Positions 1 through 8,600 of a DNA stretch of 64,000 nucleotides are shown one piece after another; within the stretch, counting starts at the first letter, position 1, and every line of letters starts with the position of its first letter. Under the pieces are notes generated by a model. The model saw nothing but the letters and a program-made list of their open reading frames with translations, did not search any database and was not told the origin of the DNA. The DNA comes from Paenibacillus sp. Soil766 (GTDB lineage Bacteria; Bacillota; Bacilli; Paenibacillales; NBRC-103111). The DNA lies in NCBI RefSeq assembly GCF_001428105.1, contig NZ_LMSJ01000034.1:130832-194831 (forward strand). The letters are read 5' to 3'. A program made the position numbers and the translations under genes.

Positions 1-1
1 A

Positions 2-661
2 TTTAACGTAATCGGTACGCTCAAGGAAAAAGGATCCAACATCGGTGGAGCTTCTGTAGATAGCTCAGTTATCGTGCCTTTAGAGTCTGCTAGACGTCAG
101 TTTAAGCTGGGTCAAATTCGTACTACGTATGTCGAAGCACCTACGAAGGACGATATTTATACAGCGCAAGAGACGATGAAGCAGTACCTGACGTACAAGT
201 TTAAGAGTGATACTGGTTTTGTTTTAACGAATCAAGACGAACTGTTGAAAGCACGGACGGAAGCAACGAATACACTTACGAATCAATTAGTGGCAGTTGC
301 CTTGATTTCCTTGCTCGTCGGTGGTATCGGTATCATGAATATTATGCTAGTTACGGTAAGTGAACGAACACGTGAAATTGGAATTCGCAAATCAATTGGT
401 GCGAAGCGTCGCAATATTTTGATGCAATTCCTGGTGGAAGCCGTTGTGATCAGTGGAATGGGAGGATTAATCGGACTTCTTCTCGGGATTGGATTCTCGT
501 ATGCCTTGCCTTATTTTAGTCCGAAGCAAGCGACCAGCCTTTCCTTTGATGTAGGCCTTTATTCCTTCTTATTCTCTGTCTTAGTCGGAGTGGTTTTCGG
601 TTTATATCCAGCAAACAAAGCATCTAAGCTGCGTCCAATTGACGCATTGCGTTCTGACTAA
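2..661 (+). CDS. ABC transporter permease, MacB/FtsX type (C-terminal part)
   Basis: The reading frame is open from the left edge, so the gene starts outside the window; about 219 C-terminal residues remain. Three membrane helices are visible: one before the conserved cytoplasmic stretch SERTREIGIRKSIGAKR, then two more, followed by the typical ending with ASKLRPIDALR. This arrangement is that of MacB/LolE-type permeases, which do not import but drive export or extraction of peptides, antibiotics or lipoproteins with a separate ATPase and often a MacA-like adaptor. Those partners would lie upstream, outside the window. The next gene encodes a secreted repeat protein 24 bases downstream and may be in the same operon. 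The substrate cannot be read from this fragment. Confidence 0.88.
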   Translation, partial: FNVIGTLKEKGSNIGGASVDSSVIVPLESARRQFKLGQIRTTYVEAPTKDDIYTAQETMKQYLTYKFKSDTGFVLTNQDELLKARTEATNTLTNQLVAVALISLLVGGIGIMNIMLVTVSERTREIGIRKSIGAKRRNILMQFLVEAVVISGMGGLIGLLLGIGFSYALPYFSPKQATSLSFDVGLYSFLFSVLVGVVFGLYPANKASKLRPIDALRSD

Positions 662-685
662 ATTTAACTACAAGGAGGACTCCCA

Positions 686-2821
686 GTGATCCAACAACGT
701 AAGATGAAACGACTGCTCAGCCGTTCAGCTTTATTGCTAACCGCTGCAAGCTTCTTAACACTTCCTCTGGCAACCTCAGCTTTCGCTGGTAAGGAAGGTG
801 TATTTCTCAGTGATTCCGTCTATTTTACTTTAGATAAAGTATCGCTATCGGTTGGAGCCGAGGATGGTTCACTTCGCTTCTCGTTGGGCTTGAACAATCA
901 TAGTAACGCTATCGTCGATTTCAATAATTATGGTGTAAAAGTCATTGATGCAAATGGCATTACCTATACAGCGAAGCTAAATGAGAAGGTTGTAGCAAGA
1001 GTGAAGGCGGGCGAGACGGGGACGTTTAAATTTACGTCAGAAATCCCGAACAATCTGACGCCTTCCGATTTGAAAGTGGATATTTTCCAATGGAACACGA
1101 ACTCCTTATCAGAGATCGGTGCGCTTTCTGTCGAATCCGCCATGGTCGAAGCCGGTCAAACACTGGAGCAACAAGCTGTCATTAATTTAAAAGAGATCGA
1201 TACAGCATTAGCTGAAGAGGTCTTAGTAACTGCGAAACTCGGAAATAGCTATAAAGTCTACAAAGACGGCGCATGGATGGTATACACAGATCTCACATTG
1301 GCGAATGAAAGCAGCTCCAGCGTCAAGCTGCCAGAAGGTCTAGAACTCAATTTCCAAGATAGTAAGGGATTGACCTATAGTGCACAATTCGTTGGAAATG
1401 TCGGGTCCTTGCTTCCTGAGCAGCCTGTGACAGTGAAACTACAAGCTGCTGTACCAGCTTCCCTAGATGCGAATAAATTGTCCTTGTTATTCTCGCCTAA
1501 GGGCAAAGTGAAAACAACGGTATTAGGCACATTAAACACTGCGAAAACCTTCGCTGTAGGCCGGATTGGCGCCAAAGCGGCATATCCGAATATCGAAGCG
1601 AATGACGATTTGAATGGTCTTGTCATATCAACTTCATGGGCATCCGCCGTTCAACAATCAGATGGATTGCATGTACAAGCGAATGTGACTTTGACGAACG
1701 AAGGTGAAGGAATCATCACAATTCCTAACTTAACTGCAGAGTTCCAGGCGAACCGTGGCAATGTGGGTGTGACATCAAGTGACAATGCGGTACGTACTTC
1801 TTATTTATCACCTAATGAGTCGACAACCTTCCGTTTCCAAGGGGTCGTTCCTGCGTCACTAAGCGCAGAAGCCTTGCAGCTAGTTGTACTTGAGAAGCAA
1901 GCAGCAGCTGCTTCCACAACAACGCAAACAGGTACAGGGGGTACTGGCAACACCGGTAATACGGATACTACGAAACAAGTGTCAGCACTGCCAGTCGCCA
2001 TTACATCACTTGCAGGTGCAGGTGTTGCGAGCGAAGCAACATCGTATGCGGCAGCTCAAGCTTATACCATCGGTGACGCCTTTAAACTAACTACCTCCAA
2101 TGGCTTCGATTCAAACATGGATATGTCCCTAGTTGAGCTAGGCATGAGTGTAAACTCAGACTTTGGCTATAAGACGATCGTTGGGAAATATAAATTGACG
2201 AATAAAGGCACGACAACATTGACGTTGCCGGATTTTCAAACGGATCTGACGAATGAAGATGGTTACACCTATACGGGTGTTCGCCAAACGAATGTGGCGA
2301 AAAGCATTGCACCGAACACAAGCTATGTTTTGAACTACTCGTACATGGTACCTGATAGTGAAGACGCGGATAAGCTTGCGCTGAATCTGTATGATACGAG
2401 CCGTTTGGCGGTTGGTTCCTTCAAAACGGAAGTGCAGCCTGTTCCAACAACTGGACCCATCTCTGTGTATCCATTTACGATCAACTTTGACGATTATACA
2501 CTCAGCACTACATATAGCAAAGACGGGTCCTATGGTTACCGTTTACGGTTAGATCTGGATGTGGAGCGCCAAGCTCAAGTCATCACGGATGCGAATTTCT
2601 CTTCACTCTTGTTTGAAGTTGTGGACACTGAAGGACGTTTATTGAGTTCCAAAGCCATGACCTTCACAGGTCAGCAAAAAATATTGTCTGGCGTTCAGTT
2701 CCTCGAATTTACGAATGTGAGATCCGAGCAAATTACCTCGAATTCTGTATTTTACATTTATGAAGTAATTGCTACTCCGAATGGGGAAGCCAAACGCTTG
2801 ATCAGAACGATTACACCATAA
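686..2821 (+). CDS. Large secreted protein built of repeated beta-type domains, function unknown
   Basis: 711 residues with a GTG start chosen because a strong Shine-Dalgarno site (AAGGAGGA, 672-679) precedes it. Residues 1-35 form a classic Sec signal peptide ending in an A-x-A site (SAFAG). The mature part holds about five diverged copies of a 130-150 residue module, each with a long beta-rich stretch, a segment of the type 'F-x-D-x-x-G-x-x-Y', and a closing 'VPxxLxxxxLxLxx' segment; copies begin near residues 50, 195, 325, 490 and 610. A Thr/Gly/Asn-rich linker lies near residues 410-430. The pattern recalls DUF4352-like immunoglobulin-fold domains, but I do not recognise a named family. 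It directly follows a MacB-type permease, so a role in that exporter or as its cargo is possible. A strong terminator follows. Confidence 0.8.
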   Translation: MIQQRKMKRLLSRSALLLTAASFLTLPLATSAFAGKEGVFLSDSVYFTLDKVSLSVGAEDGSLRFSLGLNNHSNAIVDFNNYGVKVIDANGITYTAKLNEKVVARVKAGETGTFKFTSEIPNNLTPSDLKVDIFQWNTNSLSEIGALSVESAMVEAGQTLEQQAVINLKEIDTALAEEVLVTAKLGNSYKVYKDGAWMVYTDLTLANESSSSVKLPEGLELNFQDSKGLTYSAQFVGNVGSLLPEQPVTVKLQAAVPASLDANKLSLLFSPKGKVKTTVLGTLNTAKTFAVGRIGAKAAYPNIEANDDLNGLVISTSWASAVQQSDGLHVQANVTLTNEGEGIITIPNLTAEFQANRGNVGVTSSDNAVRTSYLSPNESTTFRFQGVVPASLSAEALQLVVLEKQAAAASTTTQTGTGGTGNTGNTDTTKQVSALPVAITSLAGAGVASEATSYAAAQAYTIGDAFKLTTSNGFDSNMDMSLVELGMSVNSDFGYKTIVGKYKLTNKGTTTLTLPDFQTDLTNEDGYTYTGVRQTNVAKSIAPNTSYVLNYSYMVPDSEDADKLALNLYDTSRLAVGSFKTEVQPVPTTGPISVYPFTINFDDYTLSTTYSKDGSYGYRLRLDLDVERQAQVITDANFSSLLFEVVDTEGRLLSSKAMTFTGQQKILSGVQFLEFTNVRSEQITSNSVFYIYEVIATPNGEAKRLIRTITP

Positions 2822-2833
2822 TCGGTTAAAATG

Positions 2834-2875
2834 AAAAAAAGAGTAGGTCCAGTATGTACTGGATCTACTCTTTTT
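2834..2875. terminator. Bidirectional rho-independent terminator
   Basis: A long near-perfect hairpin (arms AAAAAGAGTAGGTCCAGTA and TACTGGATCTACTCTTTTT, with one G-U type mismatch) has A-run and T-run flanks. It separates the secreted repeat protein from the convergent carbonic anhydrase gene and can serve both. Confidence 0.9.
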
Positions 2876-2895
2876 CATTGCAAAGCTTGCTCTAT

Positions 2896-3474
2896 TTACA
2901 ACAGCTCTGGTGATGGCGGATAGGCCGCATCAACGAGATCTAAACGACCTGTTTCCGGATCGATGATCAGGCCGTGTACGGGAAGATTTTTCGGTAACAA
3001 AGGATGATTTCGAATAATATTAACGCTTTTCTCGATGCCATCACGAACATGATTGAATCCTGTTAGCCATTTCTTCAAATCAATACCAGCATGTCCCAGT
3101 GTCTCAATGACATCGTCGGAAATACCTCTGGCCTTCGCATTGGCGATGACAACATCCGAGTTAAGTCCTGTCATCCCGCAATCATAGTGCCCAATGACGA
3201 ATACTTCGTCAGCTTCCAACTGATAGACAGCGACAATAATACTGCGCATAAGACTGCCGAAGGGATGAGAGACGATGGCACCGGCATTTTTAATTATTTT
3301 AGCATCCCCATTATGAAGATTCATGGCTTTAGGGAGCAATTCAACTAACCGTGTATCCATACATGTGACGACAACCATTTTTTTGTCTGGAAACTTGGTA
3401 GTCAGAAACTCTTGATACTGCTCCGTTTCTACGAAATCCTTGTTGTAGCTTAAAATCTCATTAATCAATGACAT
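2896..3474 (-). CDS. Beta-class carbonic anhydrase
   Basis: 192 residues. It interconverts carbon dioxide and bicarbonate in the cytoplasm. The zinc site of beta carbonic anhydrases is complete: Cys38 in CMDTRL, with the Asp40/Arg42 dyad, and His96 and Cys99 in the GHYDCGM motif. Length and motif spacing match the small bacterial type (YtiB-like) and not the larger CynT/Can type. A purine-rich ribosome site (GGAGGG on the minus strand) lies just before the ATG. It is probably monocistronic: the terminator at 2834-2875 follows it, and the IscA-like gene upstream has its own ribosome site. Confidence 0.93.
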   Translation of the reverse strand: MSLINEILSYNKDFVETEQYQEFLTTKFPDKKMVVVTCMDTRLVELLPKAMNLHNGDAKIIKNAGAIVSHPFGSLMRSIIVAVYQLEADEVFVIGHYDCGMTGLNSDVVIANAKARGISDDVIETLGHAGIDLKKWLTGFNHVRDGIEKSVNIIRNHPLLPKNLPVHGLIIDPETGRLDLVDAAYPPSPELL

Positions 3475-3523
3475 GGTTTCCCTCCAGGTAGTTGATGTGC
3501 TGCATGTCTATGTTTGTGCAGCT

Positions 3524-3856
3524 TTATCGTTTATCGACTAAGCTCATACCCGCATTGTAAATCTGATTATTACTCTTGAGTATATAGGATTTATTTCCCT
3601 CATGGAAGTCAATTTTCATGTTCTCCTCGAAAAAGATCTCGTCCTTCGCTTTAAATATCAAAGGAAACGTGTCTGTCACCGCAGAAATATCTTCGGCATT
3701 TGCTGATGTAACCAACCATAGCGTAGGTACGCCATTGACTGAACAACCGCAGCCTTCGGTATCAAAAACGAGCTTCAATAAGGTGTTATTTTGTTCGAGA
3801 AATGGTGCTAATCGTTGTTTAGCTGTATCGGTAAATGTGATATTCAAAGTCGTCAT
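3524..3856 (-). CDS. IscA/HesB-like iron-sulfur cluster biosynthesis family protein (YqkB type)
   Basis: About 110 residues. The fold-defining features of the A-type Fe-S carrier family are present: an N-terminal 'T-x-x-A-x-x-R-L' helix, a long beta-rich body and a conserved FDTEGCGCSVNGVP segment holding the Cys-Gly-Cys pair. It lacks the C-terminal Cys-Gly-Cys of true IscA, as do the short Bacillus YqkB-like proteins, so a direct role in cluster transfer is uncertain. An in-frame extension upstream exists, but the Shine-Dalgarno site AAGGGAG sits immediately before the ATG at 3856; the TTG at 3847 has better spacing (9 nt) and may be the real start. Expressed on the minus strand, divergent from the carboxypeptidase gene. 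Confidence 0.72.
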   Translation of the reverse strand: MTTLNITFTDTAKQRLAPFLEQNNTLLKLVFDTEGCGCSVNGVPTLWLVTSANAEDISAVTDTFPLIFKAKDEIFFEENMKIDFHEGNKSYILKSNNQIYNAGMSLVDKR

Positions 3857-3931
3857 CTCCCTTAATAGTTGCATTTGCAACAATCTGAACTTGCAAGGCA
3901 TGTATGTATTCTAACACATTTGGATGCAAAT

Positions 3932-3960
3932 TTGATTCTAACCAGCGTTGGAAGTATGAT
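3932..3960 (+). promoter_or_regulatory. Predicted sigma-A promoter of the M32 carboxypeptidase gene
   Basis: TTGATT at 3932-3937 and TATGAT at 3955-3960 are separated by 17 bases, a near-consensus vegetative promoter about 75 bases before the carboxypeptidase start. Confidence 0.6.
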
Positions 3961-4034
3961 AATTATTGAAACATTTGGGAGCGAATGCTTCCGAAGTTAG
4001 TTTTTCTGACGAGAAACTTTAAGGAGATGAGCAC

Positions 4035-5555
4035 ATGAGTGTTGGTGTTGTAAATGCCAAGTTGGCATCGTTCAAAGCTTATGTTCGTAAAATGAAGCAG
4101 TACGAAGAGGCTATCTCTTTGATTTATTGGGACATGCGGACGGGTGCTCCGAAAAAAGGGATCGAGACCCGTTCTGAGGTTGTCGGTGAGCTCTCCACCG
4201 AAGTATTTCGGATGTCTACGTCAGATGAGATGGGCAGTTATGTGGATTTCTTTATGCAGCCAGCCGAACTGGAGCAGTTAGATCCCATTTCCCGCAAGAT
4301 GGTCCAGGAATGTAAAAAAGAATACGATCGCAGCAAAAAAATTCCCGCCGAAAAATACCAAGCTTATGTCGTGTTAACCTCACAAGCGGAATCAGCATGG
4401 GAAGGCGCTAAGCATGATTCGGATTGGGCGTCCTTTCAGCCATATTTGGAGAAAATCGTAGCCGCTACGCAGGAGTTTATTGAGCTGTGGGGCTATGAAG
4501 GGCATAAATATAACACATTGCTGGATATGTACGAGCCAGGGATGACGGTTGAGAAGTTGGATGAGGTATTCGGAACCTTGCGTGAAAAAGCAGTTCCCCT
4601 GCTTCAGCGGATTGCGGCTTCGGCGAATCAGCCGAATCGTGCATTCTTAGACCAGCAATTTGATATCGGCAAGCAGAAGCAATTCTCACTTTCTATTTTG
4701 AAGCAAATGCAATATGATTTTGAAGCAGGTCGATTGGATGAAACGGTCCACCCTTTTGCAACAGCTTTGAACCCAGGCGATGTACGAATTACGACGCGAT
4801 ACTTGCCAAATGACATTACATCAGCATTGTTCGGTACGATTCATGAGGGCGGACACGCGCTTTATGAACAAAATATTTCTACGGACCTCGTTGGTACGAA
4901 TCTATGTACAGGTACTTCGATGGGGATTCACGAGTCGCAGTCCCGCTTCTGGGAAAACGTCATTGGCCGCAGCAAACAATTCTGGGACCGCTACTATGGC
5001 GAGCTTCAGACAACATTTAGCGGGCAAATTGATGATGTCAGCGTAGATGATTTTTATCGAGCTATTAATCATATCGAGCCGTCATTGATCCGTATTGAAG
5101 CAGATGAGCTTACGTACAACTTACATATCATGATTCGCTATGAGCTTGAAAAAGGCTTATTCAACGGCTCCATTGCCGTAGCGGATTTACCTGCGGCGTG
5201 GAATGCCAAATACGAGGAGTATCTAGGTGTTACACCTCCGAACGACGGCGAAGGTGTCCTACAGGATGTGCATTGGTCGGGCGGTGCGTTCGGCTATTTC
5301 CCATCGTATGCGCTTGGTAACATGTACGCGGCACAATTCACGAACACGCTTCGCAAAGAGCTGCCGAACTTTGATAGCCTGATAGCGGAAGGCAATCTAG
5401 CGCCAATCAAAGCGTGGTTAACGGAGAAAGTGTACCAGCACGGTAAGCTGCTGACACCGAACGAAATCATTCAGCAAGTAACAGGCGAGCCGTTGAATCC
5501 TGAGTATTTGGTGGCGTATCTGGAAGAGAAATACTCGGAAGTGTACGGGATTTAG
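4035..5555 (+). CDS. M32 family metallocarboxypeptidase (thermostable carboxypeptidase 1 type)
   Basis: 506 residues, the usual length of bacterial M32 enzymes. These cytoplasmic zinc or cobalt carboxypeptidases remove C-terminal residues from peptides. The HEXXH zinc motif is at residues 270-274 (HEGGH), and the third ligand Glu300 is in the IHESQSR motif about 25 residues later, as the family requires. The all-helical N-terminal part contains the family's 'YWDMRTGAP' segment. AAGGAG lies 7 bases before the ATG. It is likely monocistronic, with its own promoter at 3932-3960 and a possible terminator after it. The physiological role is probably peptide turnover. Confidence 0.95.
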   Translation: MSVGVVNAKLASFKAYVRKMKQYEEAISLIYWDMRTGAPKKGIETRSEVVGELSTEVFRMSTSDEMGSYVDFFMQPAELEQLDPISRKMVQECKKEYDRSKKIPAEKYQAYVVLTSQAESAWEGAKHDSDWASFQPYLEKIVAATQEFIELWGYEGHKYNTLLDMYEPGMTVEKLDEVFGTLREKAVPLLQRIAASANQPNRAFLDQQFDIGKQKQFSLSILKQMQYDFEAGRLDETVHPFATALNPGDVRITTRYLPNDITSALFGTIHEGGHALYEQNISTDLVGTNLCTGTSMGIHESQSRFWENVIGRSKQFWDRYYGELQTTFSGQIDDVSVDDFYRAINHIEPSLIRIEADELTYNLHIMIRYELEKGLFNGSIAVADLPAAWNAKYEEYLGVTPPNDGEGVLQDVHWSGGAFGYFPSYALGNMYAAQFTNTLRKELPNFDSLIAEGNLAPIKAWLTEKVYQHGKLLTPNEIIQQVTGEPLNPEYLVAYLEEKYSEVYGI

Positions 5556-5582
5556 TGGTTGAAGAGTAGTAAATTAGGAGTG

Positions 5583-5630
5583 AAACAGCTTTCCATGACG
5601 ATTTGTTTCGTTGCGGGGGGCTGTTTTTTT
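5583..5630 (+). terminator. Possible rho-independent terminator after the carboxypeptidase gene
   Basis: AAACAGC (5583-5589) pairs with GCTGTTT (5620-5626) followed by a T-run, but the loop is about 30 bases, so the hairpin is weak. Confidence 0.45.
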
Positions 5631-5830
5631 GTTGCGGTAATTGTTGGGAAATAGCTGCACTTTCGCACTTATTTCTCCTAACATGTCTTCGTGCACAGGC
5701 ACAAACACATCAACATCTTCGTCATAAATTCCAAATTATATCAATGCCAACAGCTTTTCTGGAAGAACCATTAACCGACGTCTGGGCTCCTGCATAGGAT
5801 ACATTACAATTCAAATCGGAGGGACGTCCT

Positions 5831-6844
5831 ATGAACAATCGGAAAAGATGGGGATTCACATTATCCGTCGTTCTACTCTTAAGCCTAATCGCTTCAGCGT
5901 GTGGAACCAAAACGGAAGAAACAACAAAGGTGCGCATTGGTGAGGTGACGCGTTCCTTGTTCTATGCACCGCAGTATGTTGCGTTATCGCAGGGGTTTTT
6001 CAAAGATGAAGGGCTAGATGTAGAGCTGACGACAACACCTGGCGGTGACAAAACGATGACAGCACTACTCTCTAATGCGATTGATGTCGCACTTGTAGGA
6101 TCAGAAACATCCATTTATGTGTCACAACAAGGCTCGGATGATCCCGTGATCAATTTTGCACAATTGACTCAAACGGATGGTACTTTCCTTGTAGCTCGAA
6201 ACAAAGTAGATAAGTTAGATTGGAATGCCCTCAAAGGCAAGGTATTCCTTGGACAACGTAAAGGCGGCATGCCGCAAATGGCTGGCGAGTTCACGCTGAA
6301 GAAGCATAACATCGACCCGCAGAAGGATTTGCAGTTGATTCAAAACATTGATTTTGCCAATATTGTATCGGCTTATGCTTCGGGTACTGGTGAATATGTA
6401 CAGCTGTTCGAGCCGCAAGCATCGATTATCGAGAAAGAGGGCAAGGGCTACGTGCTTGCATCCTTCGGAGTAGAGAGTGGCCAGCTGCCTTACACCGTGT
6501 TTATGTCGAAGCAAAGCTTCATCAAAGCTAATCCGGCCACAATTCAGAAGTTCACGAATGCGATTCAACGTGCACAGTTATGGGTTGCCGCGAAAAGCGT
6601 GGATGAAATTACAGAAGCGGTATTACCTTATTTTAAAGATATCGATGTCGCGATTGTGAAAAGTGTTGTGAAACGTTATAAGGATCAAGACTCCTTCGCA
6701 ACGGATGGCATTGTTGATGAAAAAGAATGGAATAACTTACTTGATGTGATGACATCGGCTGGAGAGCTGAAAGAGAAAGTGGCATGGAGCAAACTGGTGA
6801 ATAATTCTTTTGCAGAAAAAGCGAAATCGACCGTTAAGAAATAA
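5831..6844 (+). CDS. ABC importer substrate-binding lipoprotein, SsuA/ThiY (NMT1-like) family
   Basis: 337 residues. A lipoprotein signal peptide with lipobox (L-I-A-S-A-C, Cys24) anchors it to the outer face of the membrane. The body begins with RIGEVTRSLFYAPQYVALSQGFF, typical of the family binding nitrate, sulfonates, taurine or pyrimidine precursors. GGAGGGACGTCCT precedes the ATG. It forms a complete importer with the following ATPase (6909) and permease (7675). No TPP or other riboswitch is visible upstream, and no thiamine or sulfur enzyme gene is adjacent, so the ligand cannot be named. The 275-base gap before it holds only the weak terminator above. Confidence 0.88.
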   Translation: MNNRKRWGFTLSVVLLLSLIASACGTKTEETTKVRIGEVTRSLFYAPQYVALSQGFFKDEGLDVELTTTPGGDKTMTALLSNAIDVALVGSETSIYVSQQGSDDPVINFAQLTQTDGTFLVARNKVDKLDWNALKGKVFLGQRKGGMPQMAGEFTLKKHNIDPQKDLQLIQNIDFANIVSAYASGTGEYVQLFEPQASIIEKEGKGYVLASFGVESGQLPYTVFMSKQSFIKANPATIQKFTNAIQRAQLWVAAKSVDEITEAVLPYFKDIDVAIVKSVVKRYKDQDSFATDGIVDEKEWNNLLDVMTSAGELKEKVAWSKLVNNSFAEKAKSTVKK

Positions 6845-6908
6845 ACGCTTTAGAAGCACTTTAAATACATTATCCAACGCAATAGAAAGATAAGAGGAGG
6901 TTGATTCC

Positions 6909-7682
6909 ATGGACACAGCTGTGCAGGTAGAAGATGTCACACAGGTTTATGTAACAGAGGAGAGGGCAACGCTTGCCCTCCAAGAAATATCGTTTGACAT
7001 CGCGAAAGGCGAGTTCGTCAGTCTGATTGGTCCTAGCGGTTGTGGCAAAACAACCCTCTTATCCATCATTGCGGGACTCCTTCCGCCGACGTCTGGCCAA
7101 ATCATCGTTGCAGGTCATCAAGTGCAAGGACCATCGCTAAAAGTAGGTTACATGCTGCAGCAGGACTACTTATTTCCTTGGAGGACGATTGAAGCGAATG
7201 CTTGTATGGGATTGGAAATCGCAGGCACATTGACGAAAGAGAAGAAACAGGGGGCACTTCACTTATTGGAGGAAATGGGTCTGCTAGCCTTCAAAGATTA
7301 TTATCCGGCGCAGTTGTCAGGCGGGATGCGTCAACGGGTTGCACTTGTTCGGACGTTGGCCACAGAACCTGAGCTGCTTCTATTAGATGAGCCTTTCTCG
7401 GCACTGGATTACCAAACGAAGCTGCAGTTAGAAGACTTGGTTGTAGAAACACTGCGTGCCAAGAAAAAAACTGCGATTCTGGTTACACATGATATTTCAG
7501 AAGCGATTGCGATGAGTGATCGGATTATCGTATTAGCTCCGAATCCAGGGCGTATTCGCCGAACCTTTCTAATGCCAGAGATGATTCGGGCAGCTGTGCC
7601 CTTTGAAGCGAGAGAGTTACCTGAATTTCACGTCTTATTTCGACAAATTTGGCAGGAATTTGGGGGTGTGCAGCATGAGTAA
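6909..7682 (+). CDS. ABC importer ATP-binding protein, SsuB/TauB type
   Basis: 257 residues. It powers the importer whose binding protein lies 64 bases upstream. The motifs are in order: Walker A GPSGCGKTT (41-49), Q-loop near 84, signature LSGGM (136-140), Walker B LLLLDEP (156-162) and the switch His in VTHDISEA. The C-terminal portion matches the nitrate/sulfonate/taurine subfamily. The start has an AGGAGG site 8 bases upstream. The 3' end overlaps the permease gene by 8 bases, which suggests translational coupling. Confidence 0.94.
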   Translation: MDTAVQVEDVTQVYVTEERATLALQEISFDIAKGEFVSLIGPSGCGKTTLLSIIAGLLPPTSGQIIVAGHQVQGPSLKVGYMLQQDYLFPWRTIEANACMGLEIAGTLTKEKKQGALHLLEEMGLLAFKDYYPAQLSGGMRQRVALVRTLATEPELLLLDEPFSALDYQTKLQLEDLVVETLRAKKKTAILVTHDISEAIAMSDRIIVLAPNPGRIRRTFLMPEMIRAAVPFEARELPEFHVLFRQIWQEFGGVQHE

Positions 7683-8517
7683 ACGAGATGAGCAGCGCAT
7701 CCAAATTGACCAACTGAATGAGAAATTAAAGCAAGACGTACACCAGCGTTTCATGCAGGCGAGGAAAAGAGAGACGAAATGGGTCCGACTTTTTCAAGCA
7801 GCCATTTTACTTCTATTTTTATTCCTATGGGAGCTAGCCTCACGGTTGAAATGGATTGATGTACTGCTGTTTAGTTATCCTACCAAGGTAATCGCTCTCC
7901 TATGGGAGAAACTCCTCGATGGTACGCTGCTTCCACATGTAGTGGTCACCGTTGAAGAGACGATTATCGGATTTTTCTTGGGAACGATTCTGGGCACGGC
8001 CCTAGCTGTTGTTATTTGGTGGTCGCCATTTTTATCGCGTGTGCTGGATCCTTACATTGTTGTGCTGAATAGTATGCCTAAGGTTGCACTGGGGCCATTA
8101 TTTATTGTCGGTTTTGGACCCGGCTTGCTTTCTATTATTGCAACGACACTGTCGATCACAGTCATTATTACGACCCTTGTTGTCTATGGCAGCTTCAAGG
8201 AAGTAGATCCTAACTACGTCAAGGTCGTGAAGTTATTTGGAGGCAATCAGCGAAAAGTATTTCTCAAAGCGATTCTGCCATCATGTTTTCCTGCTATTGT
8301 TTCTACGTTGAAAGTCAATGTGGGCTTAGCTTGGATCGGCGTTATCGTTGGCGAATTTCTAGTGTCCCAAGAGGGGTTGGGATACTTAATCATATATGGT
8401 TTTCAAGTTTTTAATTTCACCTTAGTGATCTCTACCTTGTTCGTGATCGCAATTGTCGCAACGGTGATGTATCAGCTTGTAGCCAAACTAGAGAAGAAAT
8501 TAACGAAACATCGGTAA
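7675..8517 (+). CDS. ABC importer permease, SsuC/TauC type
   Basis: 280 residues from the ATG at 7675; a longer in-frame start lies inside the ATPase gene, but this start overlaps that gene's end by only 8 bases and has a GGGGG-type ribosome site. About six membrane helices follow a charged N-terminal tail. The binding-protein-dependent transport signature appears in the cytoplasmic loop (VKLFGGNQRKVFLKAILPSC). It forms the membrane channel of the 5831-8517 importer. The next gene is 83 bases downstream. Confidence 0.92.
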   Translation: MSKRDEQRIQIDQLNEKLKQDVHQRFMQARKRETKWVRLFQAAILLLFLFLWELASRLKWIDVLLFSYPTKVIALLWEKLLDGTLLPHVVVTVEETIIGFFLGTILGTALAVVIWWSPFLSRVLDPYIVVLNSMPKVALGPLFIVGFGPGLLSIIATTLSITVIITTLVVYGSFKEVDPNYVKVVKLFGGNQRKVFLKAILPSCFPAIVSTLKVNVGLAWIGVIVGEFLVSQEGLGYLIIYGFQVFNFTLVISTLFVIAIVATVMYQLVAKLEKKLTKHR

Positions 8518-8600
8518 TCGATAGAGAAAGGCTTGCCACAGCCCCATGCAAAATGAAATAATGAGCCCATAGAAAAACCTGTAAACGAGGTGAAAACACT

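Noticed and set aside
5603..5797. Open frame after the carboxypeptidase gene
   Set aside because: Low-complexity Cys/Phe-rich start, no ribosome site, inside a terminator-like hairpin.
5631..5830. Possible TPP riboswitch before the NMT1-like binding protein
   Set aside because: The conserved CUGAGA and ACCUGAUCUGG-type segments are absent.
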